Assembly (NCBI GenBank): GCA_964432995.1
Contig: CAYSPU010000025.1
Location: 1 to 34,400, forward strand
Direction: 5' to 3'
Length of the DNA: 34,400 nucleotides
From: CAYSPU01 sp964432995
GTDB lineage: Bacteria; Verrucomicrobiota; Verrucomicrobiia; Limisphaerales; JAHDYP01
Numbering within the stretch: position 1 is the stretch's first letter; every line of letters starts with the position of its first letter. Both the position numbers and the translations under genes were made by a program. Shown one piece after another: positions 8,425-16,259 of the stretch. The notes beneath the pieces were generated by a model. That model worked only from the letters and a program-made list of their open reading frames with translations, had not been told where the DNA came from and did no database searches.

Positions 8425-9291
8425 ATGAAGAACACCCATCTTTCGCGTCGGCGGTTCATCGGCAGTTCGCTTCTGGCGGCGACGGTTTTGCGCCCGGGCT
8501 CCGCGGCCTGGGGGCAGGGAGGGGGCCGCAAGATCCCCATCGCCCTGCAGCTTTACTCGGTTCGGGGCGACTGCGGGAAGGACTTCGATGCCGCCATGGC
8601 GGAAGTGGCGAAGATGGGCTACGAAGGGGTGGAGTTTGCCGGGTATTACAAGTACGGCGACAAACCGCAGGACCTGCGGAAGAAGCTGGACGACCTGAAC
8701 CTGAAAGTGGCCGCCACCCACATCGGGACGAACAGCTTCCGCGGCGACGCCCTGAAGCGGACGATCGACTTTCACCAGGCCATCGGCTGCCGGTTCCTGA
8801 TTGTCCCGGGCGACGGCGACTTCACGCATCCGGAGAAGAGCAAGGCCCTGGCGGAGACGTTCAACCAGACGGCGGCGGCGCTCAAGCCGTTGAACATGGC
8901 CTGCGGCTATCACAATCACACCGGGGAGTTCAAGAAGCTGGACGGCAAGACCTACTTCGATCTGTTCGCCGAGCGCACGACCAAGGACGTCATCCTGCAG
9001 CAGGACTGCGGCTGGACGGTCGCGGCCGGCTTGGACCCCGTGGAGCTGATGAAGCGCTATCCGGGCCGCATGCGCTCCACCCACTTCAAGCCGACGGTGG
9101 TGGATGCGGACAAGGGGAACAAGAAGGCGATTCTGGGCGAAGACTCGGTGGATTGGGTGGCGGTGCTGGCCGCCTGCCGCACGGTGGGCGGAACCGAGTG
9201 GATCACGATCGAACAGGAGACGTATCCGGATGGCAAATCGCCCATGGAATGTTCGGCGCTATCGCTGGCGGGTCTGAAGAAGCTGCTTTGA
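8425..9291 (+). CDS. Tat-exported sugar phosphate isomerase/epimerase-like TIM barrel
   Basis: 288 residues. The start ATG 8425 gives a twin-arginine signal, SRRRFIGSSLLAATVL, so the protein is probably exported folded. The mature part is an AP-endonuclease-2/xylose isomerase-like TIM barrel: IALQLYSVR, MGYEGVEFAGYY, VAATHIGTN, CGYHNHTGEF, ILQQDCGWT, MRSTHFKP and EWITIEQETYP. The conserved Glu and His residues in those strands would form the divalent metal site. Such exported members are frequent in Planctomycetes and Verrucomicrobia and are annotated as sugar phosphate isomerase/epimerase; the substrate is unknown. A 309-base gap separates it from the next gene. Confidence 0.9.
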   Translation: MKNTHLSRRRFIGSSLLAATVLRPGSAAWGQGGGRKIPIALQLYSVRGDCGKDFDAAMAEVAKMGYEGVEFAGYYKYGDKPQDLRKKLDDLNLKVAATHIGTNSFRGDALKRTIDFHQAIGCRFLIVPGDGDFTHPEKSKALAETFNQTAAALKPLNMACGYHNHTGEFKKLDGKTYFDLFAERTTKDVILQQDCGWTVAAGLDPVELMKRYPGRMRSTHFKPTVVDADKGNKKAILGEDSVDWVAVLAACRTVGGTEWITIEQETYPDGKSPMECSALSLAGLKKLL

Positions 9292-9600
9292 TTCGGCGCG
9301 CTCCGGGGCGCGAGTCGCCGGCGCGACGTGCCGGTGTGGTGGGGCGATTCCATGCCCGCCAGCGGTTTGGGACTGCGGCTCGTCTTTGCGCCGCCGGGGG
9401 TGTGCGCGTTCGGTTGCTGGCCAGACGACCCCCAGTCCGGGGGGGGAGTGTCCGGGAGCGCCGCCTGAAACCACCGCGCCCTGAAACCGCTTGACAGGCA
9501 GCGGGCTTTGTATCGAGGCTTCTTCCGGTTGACTAACCCGACGGCAAGACGGCGGTATCATTGCCGCCAACCGTCGCGGGAGCGGGATGTTCGAAGATCC
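9292..9600. other. Non-coding gap between the isomerase-like and spt genes
   Basis: No convincing gene. Just after the upstream stop are two small GC hairpins, CGCGC-TCCGGG-GCGCG and GTCGC-CGGC-GCGAC (9314-9327), which could end transcription although no T-run follows. Near the downstream gene are two -35-like boxes, TTGACA (9491) and TTGACT (9529), with weak -10 candidates TATCGA (9511) and TATCAT (9556) at poor spacing. CCTGAAACC or a close variant occurs twice at about 9465-9490. Confidence 0.4.
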
Positions 9601-10926
9601 ATGAAGTCGCATATTGAAACGCCAGCCTTGAGGCAGCCAAAGGGCCGAGGCGGGGAGCAACCTTGCGGGACCCCCGCCGCCGCGCCCACGGGGCTGCCGG
9701 TCGAAGACCCCAACGGCGCCGAGCGCCCTCTGCCGGATGGCGTGCCCTCTCTCTTCCGCAAGACCCGAGGCTACACCAGCGCGGCCAAGGTCCGCGCCCT
9801 GGGCTTGTATCCCTACTTCCGGATGATCTCCTCGGCTCAGGACACCGAGGTGATGATCAACGGGAAGAAGGTTCTGATGCTGGGCTCGAACAGCTACCTG
9901 GGGCTGACCAACCACCCGAAGATCAAGGAGGCGGCGATCGAAGCGGTGCGCAAGTACGGAACGGGGTGCGCCGGCTCACGGTTCCTCAACGGGACCCTGG
10001 ACATTCACATCGAGCTGGAGCAGGAACTCGCGCAGTTGGTGCACAAGCCGGCCGTGCTGCTCTACAGCACCGGCTTCCAGGTCAACCTCGGCGTGATCAG
10101 CGTCATGGTGGGCAAGGGCGAGTACATCCTGGCGGACAAGAGCAACCACGCGAGCTTGAACGAAGGCTGTCTGCTCTCCCCGGGTGAGTTGCTGCGCTTC
10201 CCGCACAAGGACATGGCGGCGCTCGAACAGCGGCTGCAGAAGCTCGATCAGGCGGCGGGCAAACTGATTGTGGTGGACGGCGTGTTCAGCATGGAAGGGG
10301 ACATTGCCGACCTGCCGACGATCTGCCGGCTGGCGCGCGAGCACAACGCCGCGGTGATGGTGGATGACGCCCACGCAATCGGGGTGCTCGGCGACAAGGG
10401 CGCGGGCACGGCCAGCCATTTCGGACTCGGGGATCGGGTGGACCTGGTGATGGGCACGTTTAGCAAGTCGCTGGCCAGCTTGGGCGGCTTCATCGGCGCC
10501 GACGCGGAGACCATCGATTTCCTGAAACACCATTCGCGGACGCTCATCTTCAGCGCCAGTATGAGCCCGGCCAACGCGGCCGCGGTGCAGGCGGCGTTGA
10601 AGATCATGACCACCGAACCGGAGCGGATGGCCAATCTCTGGCGCAACACCGAGCGCATGAGCCAGGGCCTCCGCTCAATGGGATTCGACCTGGGGGCCAG
10701 CCGCAGTCCGATCCTGCCCCTTTACGTCCGCGACCTGCTGCGGACATTCAGGTTCTGCAAGCGGCTCGAGGAGGAAGGCGTGTTCGTGAACCCGGTAGTG
10801 TCCCCGGGCGTGGCTCCCGGAATGGAGCTGCTGCGCATCAGCCTCATGGCCACGCATACCGAGAGCCAGATCGATTTCGCCCTCGACAAGATCGGCAAGG
10901 TGGGTCGCGAACTCGACGTCATCTAG
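9601..10926 (+). CDS. spt: Serine palmitoyltransferase-like alpha-oxoamine synthase
   Basis: 441 residues, start ATG 9601. It belongs to the PLP-dependent alpha-oxoamine synthases (BioF, Kbl, HemA, Spt), which condense an amino acid with an acyl-CoA. The string GLYPYFRMI...QDTEVMINGKKVLMLGSNSYLGLTNHP and YGTGCAGSRFLNGTLDIH match, as I remember them, the Bacteroidetes/Sphingobacterium Spt type better than BioF. PLP-site features are NHASLNEG, VDGVFSMEGD, VDDAHAIGVLG and Lys289 in GTFSKSLASLGG. The first 60-70 residues are a Pro/Gly-rich extension not typical of Spt, so a later start is possible. The next plus-strand gene is an SDR of the kind used in bacterial ceramide synthesis, supporting a sphingolipid role. 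A BioF-like role cannot be excluded. Confidence 0.8.
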   Translation: MKSHIETPALRQPKGRGGEQPCGTPAAAPTGLPVEDPNGAERPLPDGVPSLFRKTRGYTSAAKVRALGLYPYFRMISSAQDTEVMINGKKVLMLGSNSYLGLTNHPKIKEAAIEAVRKYGTGCAGSRFLNGTLDIHIELEQELAQLVHKPAVLLYSTGFQVNLGVISVMVGKGEYILADKSNHASLNEGCLLSPGELLRFPHKDMAALEQRLQKLDQAAGKLIVVDGVFSMEGDIADLPTICRLAREHNAAVMVDDAHAIGVLGDKGAGTASHFGLGDRVDLVMGTFSKSLASLGGFIGADAETIDFLKHHSRTLIFSASMSPANAAAVQAALKIMTTEPERMANLWRNTERMSQGLRSMGFDLGASRSPILPLYVRDLLRTFRFCKRLEEEGVFVNPVVSPGVAPGMELLRISLMATHTESQIDFALDKIGKVGRELDVI

Positions 10927-10931
10927 CAAAA

Positions 10932-10957
10932 GGCGCCCCGGCTAGCGGCCGCGCGCC
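10932..10957 (+). terminator. GC hairpin after spt
   Basis: Six bases after the spt stop, GGCGC pairs with GCGCC and the inner CGGC with GCCG around a TAGCG loop. There is no T-run, so it may be only a weak terminator or an mRNA-stabilising stem before the following SDR gene. Confidence 0.35.
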
Positions 10958-11043
10958 AATCGTGGCCAGGCCGGGTCGGTTCGCGCGCCGATGCGGGCGC
11001 CCGCCGGAAGCCGGTCCCGGGAACGGCCACGCAGTGTCGCCCC

Positions 11044-12027
11044 ATGATGGTCCTGCTTACCGGAGCCAGCGGCTTCATCGGCAACCGGTTCCTGGCGCTT
11101 CTCCAGGAGCGCCAGGTGCCGACGGCGATCCTCCTGCGTCCAGCCGCCAGCCGGCGGCTGCTGGCCGGTTCCCCTCCCCATGGCGAGGTCCGTGTGGGCG
11201 CATTGGGCGATTCGACCTCTCTGGATCGGGCGCTTGAGGGCGTTACGCATGTGGTGCATTGCGCCGGCAAAACCAAGGCCCTCCGGGCGGCGGAGTTCCA
11301 CGAGGTCAACGCGACGGGCACCCAAAACCTGGTCGAAGCCGTCGGACGTCGCGGGAGCCAGATCAGCCGTTTCGTGTACCTCTCGAGCCTCGCCGCCTGC
11401 GGCCCGGCAGTTGCCTCCGCCCCGGCACGCGAAGACGCTCCCCCGTCGCCCGTCAGCGATTACGGCCGCAGCAAGCTCGCCGCCGAACAGGTGATCGCAC
11501 GTCTCTGTCCGGTGCCCTATGTCATCCTCCGCCCCGGAGGTGTCTACGGTCCCGGCGACCGTGATTTCCTGCAGTTGTTTCGGACGGTGCGGGCGCATCT
11601 CGTCCCGACGTTCGCCGGGGGCCGGCAGCCGCTCAGCCTGGTTTGCGTGGATGATTTGGCGGCCCTGGCCATGCACTGCCTGACGACCGCCGCCGGCGCC
11701 GGCCGGGTCTACCACGTAGCCCACCCCGCTGTGGTCACCGCGGGCGAACTGGCACACGAAGTCGCCCGGCAGATGGGAAGCTGGACGATCCCAGTCCCGT
11801 TGCCCAAAGCCGTGCTCGGCGCCACGGCGGCAGCCCAGGACCTGATTTCACGGTGGACCGGGAAGCCCGGGATCCTCAGCCGGGAACGGTGTCGCGAACT
11901 CGGGGCGGCAGGTTGGGTCTGCGATACGAGCCGGCTGCGACAGGAATTGGGTTGGGAGTGCGGCACCGCCTTGCCGGACGGCATCCGCCAAACGCTGGCC
12001 TGGTACCGCGCGGCGGGATGGCTTTAG
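11044..12027 (+). CDS. NAD-dependent epimerase/dehydratase (extended SDR), CerR-like candidate
   Basis: 327 residues. The Rossmann motif is TGASGFIG (residues 6-13), the active-site pair is Tyr140 and Lys144 in YGRSKLAAE, and the family blocks HCAGKTKA, NATGTQNLVEA, YLSSLAACGP and ILRPGGVYGPGD are present. Extended SDRs act on nucleotide sugars or other bulky substrates. In Caulobacter an enzyme of this family (CerR) reduces the 3-oxo group of oxidised ceramide, and it is encoded near spt. Here the gene is the next one after an spt-like gene, 117 bases downstream on the same strand, which makes a ceramide role plausible but unproven. ATG 11044 and 11047 are both possible starts. It converges with the TRAP gene after it. 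Confidence 0.85.
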   Translation: MMVLLTGASGFIGNRFLALLQERQVPTAILLRPAASRRLLAGSPPHGEVRVGALGDSTSLDRALEGVTHVVHCAGKTKALRAAEFHEVNATGTQNLVEAVGRRGSQISRFVYLSSLAACGPAVASAPAREDAPPSPVSDYGRSKLAAEQVIARLCPVPYVILRPGGVYGPGDRDFLQLFRTVRAHLVPTFAGGRQPLSLVCVDDLAALAMHCLTTAAGAGRVYHVAHPAVVTAGELAHEVARQMGSWTIPVPLPKAVLGATAAAQDLISRWTGKPGILSRERCRELGAAGWVCDTSRLRQELGWECGTALPDGIRQTLAWYRAAGWL

Positions 12028-12058
12028 CCCACAGCCGCGGCCCCAAGCGGTCCTGCGA

Positions 12059-12093
12059 CCGGACACTACCCGAAGCGAGCGCGCAATGTCCGG
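12059..12093. terminator. Hairpin between convergent genes
   Basis: CCGGACA (12059-12065) and TGTCCGG (12087-12093) form a perfect 7-base stem between the convergent SDR and TRAP-binding-protein genes. A second small hairpin, GCGAG-TCAT-CTCGC, lies at 12144-12157, directly after the TRAP gene's stop. Neither is followed by a T-run; they may end the two transcripts. Confidence 0.35.
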
Positions 12094-12162
12094 GCTGTAC
12101 TCAACGTCACAATTGGATGCACCGCGCGGCTGCGTCTCGGAGCGCGAGTCATCTCGCCGCTG

Positions 12163-13227
12163 CTACTGGGCCGGTGCGGACTTCGATTTCCGGTAGTCCC
12201 GAATCAGTGCAAGGGCCCGTTGGAACATCTCCGTCGGGACAATGCGACCTCGGATCTGGGGATAGGCGGCTTCGGCCACGGCCCGCCACTCGGCCTCCAG
12301 CTCAGGCGTGACCTTGGTGACCTTGAGCCCGCGCTTCTCCATTTCGGCGATGGACTCGACCATCTCCTTGCGGCCGTTGCTTTTGATTTCCCGGCCGATG
12401 TCGATCGCGGCCTGCTGGAGCTTCTCGCGGAGCGCGGCGGGGATCTTCTCCCAGGTTTCCTTGCGGACGACGCAGGCGCCGACGAGGGGCGCCCAGTTGA
12501 GCTGCAGCATGTGGCCGGCGCGGGAGTCGATCTGGGCCTTGAGGGCGAACACCGGCGGCGCCGGCGTGGCGTCGATCAGGCCCGTCTGCAGACCGGGCAC
12601 GATGTCCGCCGTCTCCAGAGGGACGGCGTCCATGCCGGACGACTTGTAGATGGCGACCTGCTCGGGGTTTCCGGCCCAGCAAAACAACTTGAGCTTCTTG
12701 AGGTCGTCCGGGCGGACCACGGCTTTCTTGGCGAAGAAATGAACCCATCCGGCGTCGGACCAGAACAGGACCCGGAAGCCTTTCTGGTCCAGGATCTCTT
12801 CGAGCATCGGCTGCAACTTCTCCCCCACGTAATCCACCTCGCTGAAGTCGCGGAAGCCCATCGGGATGTTCTGCAGGCTTCCGACGCTCTTCTCGATCTC
12901 GGACAGCCCGGCGACGGTGATCATCGAGGCCTGGATCGAGTTGAGCTTCATGAGGCCGACGGTGTCCGCCTCGCTTCCCAGTTTGCCATCGGCGTAGATG
13001 ACGAGATCGACGCTGCCGTTGGAGAGTTTCCGCCAGGACTCGCGCAAGACCAGGAGGCTCTTGTGGTAGGAACTGCCGGTCGGCACCAGGGTGGCGAGCT
13101 TGAGCCTTATGGTGTCGGCTCCGCGCGCCAGCGGCGAGGCCGTCAGCCCCAGGAAGAGGGCCGCCCAAACCGCCGGTCGCGCGAGGCAACGCCCCCACGA
13201 ATCCCTATCCATCAGTCGGAAGTGCAT
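12163..13227 (-). CDS. TRAP transporter substrate-binding protein, DctP/TatP family
   Basis: 354 residues from ATG 13227; ATG 13212 is an alternative that places the signal peptide (AVWAALFLGLTASPLARG) closer to the start. The mature protein has the DctP fold: IRLKLATLVPTGSSYHKSL, IYADGKLGSEAD, NIPMGF, LDQKGFRVLFWSDAGWVHFFAKKAV, VPLETADIVPGLQTGLIDAT. Where classical DctP proteins have KGLKIRV, whose Arg holds the substrate carboxylate, this one has KKLKLFCW, so a non-acid ligand is likely. The preceding gene is TatT, which makes this TatP of a TPR-associated TRAP system as in Treponema pallidum. The DctQ/DctM membrane genes are not in the window. Confidence 0.87.
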   Translation of the reverse strand: MHFRLMDRDSWGRCLARPAVWAALFLGLTASPLARGADTIRLKLATLVPTGSSYHKSLLVLRESWRKLSNGSVDLVIYADGKLGSEADTVGLMKLNSIQASMITVAGLSEIEKSVGSLQNIPMGFRDFSEVDYVGEKLQPMLEEILDQKGFRVLFWSDAGWVHFFAKKAVVRPDDLKKLKLFCWAGNPEQVAIYKSSGMDAVPLETADIVPGLQTGLIDATPAPPVFALKAQIDSRAGHMLQLNWAPLVGACVVRKETWEKIPAALREKLQQAAIDIGREIKSNGRKEMVESIAEMEKRGLKVTKVTPELEAEWRAVAEAAYPQIRGRIVPTEMFQRALALIRDYRKSKSAPAQ

Positions 13228-13268
13228 TGTCGGTTCTTGGTATCCAAGTGGTAAATCTGCCGGGAGCG

Positions 13269-14327
13269 TCACGGCTCTGCGGGTTGGGCCTGGGACTCGG
13301 GAATCAGGAAGAGCTCGTCCCGTTTCGAGAGCAGCCACCGGGCGCGACGCTGCATGACGAGGTTGACGAGGCGGTCCTCGGGAGCGGCGTCGGGATCGAT
13401 CGCCAGCGCCTGCTGCAGCAACGCATCGAACTGCCGGAGATCCTGCCGCTGCACGCAGACGGACTCGGCAAACGCCAGCAACGGGCCCGCCAGACGGCCG
13501 CCTGAGAGATCGAGCGCCCGGTCGAAATGCCGGCGCGCCCGGTCCACCGGGTCGCCGGCAATGCTGTCGCGGCTCATCTCGTAGCTGATCAGGAGACTGT
13601 GGATGGCGCCGGCACCCCAGGATTCGTCCAGCTCGAGCGCCCGGTCCAACAGGGCCTCGAGGATGGGAATCTCGGCGATGAATGCCGGGTCGTCTTTCGA
13701 GATGGAGATAGCCGCTCCCCAAGCCACGGCCGTCCAGTAGAGCAGCGGAACGTCCCCGGGCCTGGCGGCGAGCACGGCCTCCTTGGGCACCGCGCGCAGT
13801 TGGGTCGAGAATCCCTTGTGCCGGGCGTCCAGACCGCGGAGGCCGTAAGCTCGAGCACGCAGGTAGAGTCGGCGCGCCCGGTCTCGCAAGGCCGTGGCGG
13901 CGGCGAGGTCCTCGCCTTCCACTTCGTCGGCTTCCAGTTGCACGAAGGCATAGGAGTATTGGGCGAAACCGCCGGCAGCCGCCAACAGAAGCCCTTCATG
14001 TTCCGGGGTTTCCGCCAGAAGGCTCTCGATCAGTTTCAGACTGAACGGTATGGCGGCCCGGACAAGCTCGGGGTCATTGTCCGACGCGAAGGTCGTTCCG
14101 CCACCGGCCAGGGCGTCGCCGAGCATATTGATGGCCGTCTTTCGGACCGAGCAACCGCTGCCGAGCAGGAGGACGCAGGCCAGAAGACACGGCCAGACGA
14201 CACCCCCGGTGGTGCCGCGCGTGGAAGGGCCGCCCGTCTCGGAGCTTCGGCCTCGGTCGCGGGAGGCCGGAGCCGACGGCATCGATTTCATCGTCGGTTC
14301 CATGTTCTGCAAAGTCCGGGTGGCCAT
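13269..14327 (-). CDS. TatT-like TPR lipoprotein of a TPR-associated TRAP transporter
   Basis: 352 residues if begun at ATG 14327. Cys59 follows a lipoprotein-type hydrophobic run (PCLLACVLLLGSGC), so the 40-odd residues before it are unusually long; ATG 14303, 14291 and 14282 are alternative starts. The mature region is all-helical with degenerate TPR pairs: FSLKLIESLLAETPEHEG, YLRARAYGLRGLDAR, LLYWTAVAWGAAISI, ALLDRALELDESWGAGAIHS and ALLQQALAIDPD. This pattern matches the TRAP transporter TatT component family (Treponema Tp0956), a periplasmic trimer that docks its TatP partner, encoded here 41 bases downstream. The ligand is unknown; hydrophobic compounds have been proposed for the Treponema system. 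It is divergent from the PpiD-like gene. Confidence 0.8.
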   Translation of the reverse strand: MATRTLQNMEPTMKSMPSAPASRDRGRSSETGGPSTRGTTGGVVWPCLLACVLLLGSGCSVRKTAINMLGDALAGGGTTFASDNDPELVRAAIPFSLKLIESLLAETPEHEGLLLAAAGGFAQYSYAFVQLEADEVEGEDLAAATALRDRARRLYLRARAYGLRGLDARHKGFSTQLRAVPKEAVLAARPGDVPLLYWTAVAWGAAISISKDDPAFIAEIPILEALLDRALELDESWGAGAIHSLLISYEMSRDSIAGDPVDRARRHFDRALDLSGGRLAGPLLAFAESVCVQRQDLRQFDALLQQALAIDPDAAPEDRLVNLVMQRRARWLLSKRDELFLIPESQAQPAEP

Positions 14328-14536
14328 GCCACCCCACCATTTGTCGTTCCCAGGCGAAACGGCCCACAGAATGTGACGTGCGGGAGGGGGTCGTCCATAG
14401 GAAAAATGTTCTGTCTTTTGCGTTTGACCGTCCGTTGAGGCGGCAGGTAGGGTGCCGCACCTGTTTGCCTGGTGATGCGGCGCGCCTTTGCTTGGAGCGA
14501 GGGGCTGCCGGTCGGCCGGCGGCTTGGCTTTGCATT
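14328..14536. promoter_or_regulatory. Divergent promoter region, tatT and ppiD-like genes
   Basis: 209 bases must hold promoters for both flanking genes. The only AT-richer patch is 14399-14425 (GGAAAAATGTTCTGTC, then a TTTGACC box). Next to it GCGGCA-GGTAGGG-TGCCGC (14440-14458) is a perfect 6-base hairpin, overlapping an alternative CAGGT...ACCTG stem. I cannot assign a -10/-35 pair with confidence. Confidence 0.3.
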
Positions 14537-16259
14537 ATGTTTGCAACTATTCGGCGCCATCAGAAGTGGCTCTGGTTCGTCGTGATTGTCGGCGTGATCG
14601 TGCCCTTCGTCATTTTCCTCGATCCTTCCTACTCCTTTCGACAGGGCGGGCCGGGAGGCCGGCGCGCCCCGCGGGGCGCCTACGGATATGTGAACGGGCG
14701 GCCCATCGGCGCCGAGGAACTGCAACAGTTGATGGCTGAGGCCCGGATCCAGTTCTTCTTCTATGCTCAGGCCTGGCCGGAGCAAAACGACATGACCCGA
14801 CAAATGTTCGATCCGGACCGCCGCGTTCCGGAGCGGTTGCTCCTGGTCGAGAAGATGCGCCAACTCGGGGTCGTGGTCAGCAACGAGGCGGTGGCCGACT
14901 GGATCACGCGGGTCTTCCAGGACCCGCAGACGGGCAAGTTCAGTCGGGATATGTATCGGGGGTTCGTGGAACGCGCCTTGCCCTCGGCCGGACTGACGGA
15001 GGCGGATTTCCAGCGGTTCGCCCGGAACGAGGTGGGCATTCGCCACCTCTATGCGCTGAGCGCCGTCGGCGGAACGCTCATCTCTCCTCGTGAAGCCGGC
15101 CAACTGTTCCGGCTCGAGAACGAGGAGGTGAGCGCCGAGATCGCCTTGTTCTCCCTGTCGAACCACCTCGCCCAAGTGCAGGTCACGCCGGAGGCCATCG
15201 GCGCGTTCTTCACCAACCAGGAGGCCCGCTACCGTGTCCCGGAGATGGTCCGGGTCAGCTACGTGCGGTTCCCGGCCACGAACCATTTGGCGGAAGTCGA
15301 CCAGCTTCTCGGCCAACGCACCAACCTCACCGAGCAGATCGACATGATCTACCGCCAACGGGGCCCGGAGGCATTCAAGGACAAGGCCAACGTGACCATG
15401 AGCGAAGCCCAGGCCAAGGAGACCATCCGCACCGCCATGCGCGAGCAGCTCTCGCTTTCCAAGGCCCAGGCGCAGGCCATGAGCTTCGCGGAACAGCTCT
15501 TCTCCCAGTATGAAAACGAACCCGCACAACTGGACAACCTCGAGCGGTTGGCGGCCGCCTTGGGTCTGACGGCCGCGGTGACCGACCCCTTCCCGCGGTC
15601 GCGTCCCCCCGTGAACCTGGATTTCCCGCCCGAATTCGCCTCGACCGCCTTCGAGTTGAGCACGAATCAGCCGATGTCCACCGAGCCGTTGGTCGGGGAG
15701 GAAGCGGTCTATGTCATCGCCCTCAAAGGGCGATACCCCAGCCGGCCATCCACGATCGAGGAAGCCAGGCAGAAGAACCTCGAGGCTGACTTCCGTCAAT
15801 TCGAAGCCCGGAAGCTGGCGCTGGAGGCCGCCCGGGCCTTCTACGACAAGCTCGCCGCCGGTCTGGCCCGGAATGAGTCGTTCTCCGCGATCTGTGCCGC
15901 GTCGTCGGTCCCGACCATCAAGCCTCCGCCCTTCGCGCGCAGTACGCGATCCCTGCCGGAGTTGGCCGGGCGGGTGGACNNNNNNNNNNGGCCAACTGCA
16001 GAGCGTGGCGCTCGCGCTTCAAGCCGGCAAGGCAAGCGAACTCAAGGAGACCCGGGACGGCGCCATGGTGGTCTATGTGGCCGGCCGAAAGCCCGTCGAT
16101 GAGTCCCGCCTGCAAGCCGAGCTGGCAGCATTCCTGGAAGACATCCGCAGCGAACAGCAACAGCAGGCCGTCAACGAATGGCTGAATCGCGAGATGGAAA
16201 TGGCGCAAATCAGCGGACTCCCCGAGCTCGGCAGCCGACGCCGCAGCCAGAGCCGCTGA
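14537..16259 (+). CDS. PpiD/SurA-like membrane-anchored chaperone, interrupted by an N gap
   Basis: ATG 14537 begins MFATIRRHQKWLWFVVIVGV, a short cytoplasmic end plus one transmembrane helix, as in PpiD. The periplasmic part follows SurA-N-like helices (YVNGRPIGAEELQQLMAEAR, ERLLLVEKMRQLGVVVSNEAV, YRGFVERALPSAGLTEADF) and then a degraded parvulin-like region starting VTPEAIGAFFTNQEARYRVPEMVRVSYV. PpiD assists folding of exported proteins at the inner membrane; here the isomerase domain looks poorly conserved. At 15980-15989 ten N replace sequence, and the reading frame after them is shifted by one. The left part ends GRVD and the right part resumes GQLQSVALALQAGK and runs to the stop at 16257-16259. 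The gene is probably intact in the organism. Its end overlaps the next gene. Confidence 0.82.
15980..15989. other. Assembly gap (10 N)
   Basis: Ten undetermined bases inside the PpiD-like gene. Coding continues on both sides in frames that differ by one, so the true length is not ten; a length divisible by three would restore the protein. Confidence 0.97.

Noticed and set aside
9491..9561. Sigma-70-type promoter before spt
   Set aside because: The TTGACA and TTGACT boxes have -10 candidates only at spacings of 14 and 21 bases, so I do not list it as a promoter.
12220..13254. Plus-strand frame opposite the TRAP binding protein
   Set aside because: Shadow of the minus-strand DctP-family gene; no signal peptide or family blocks.
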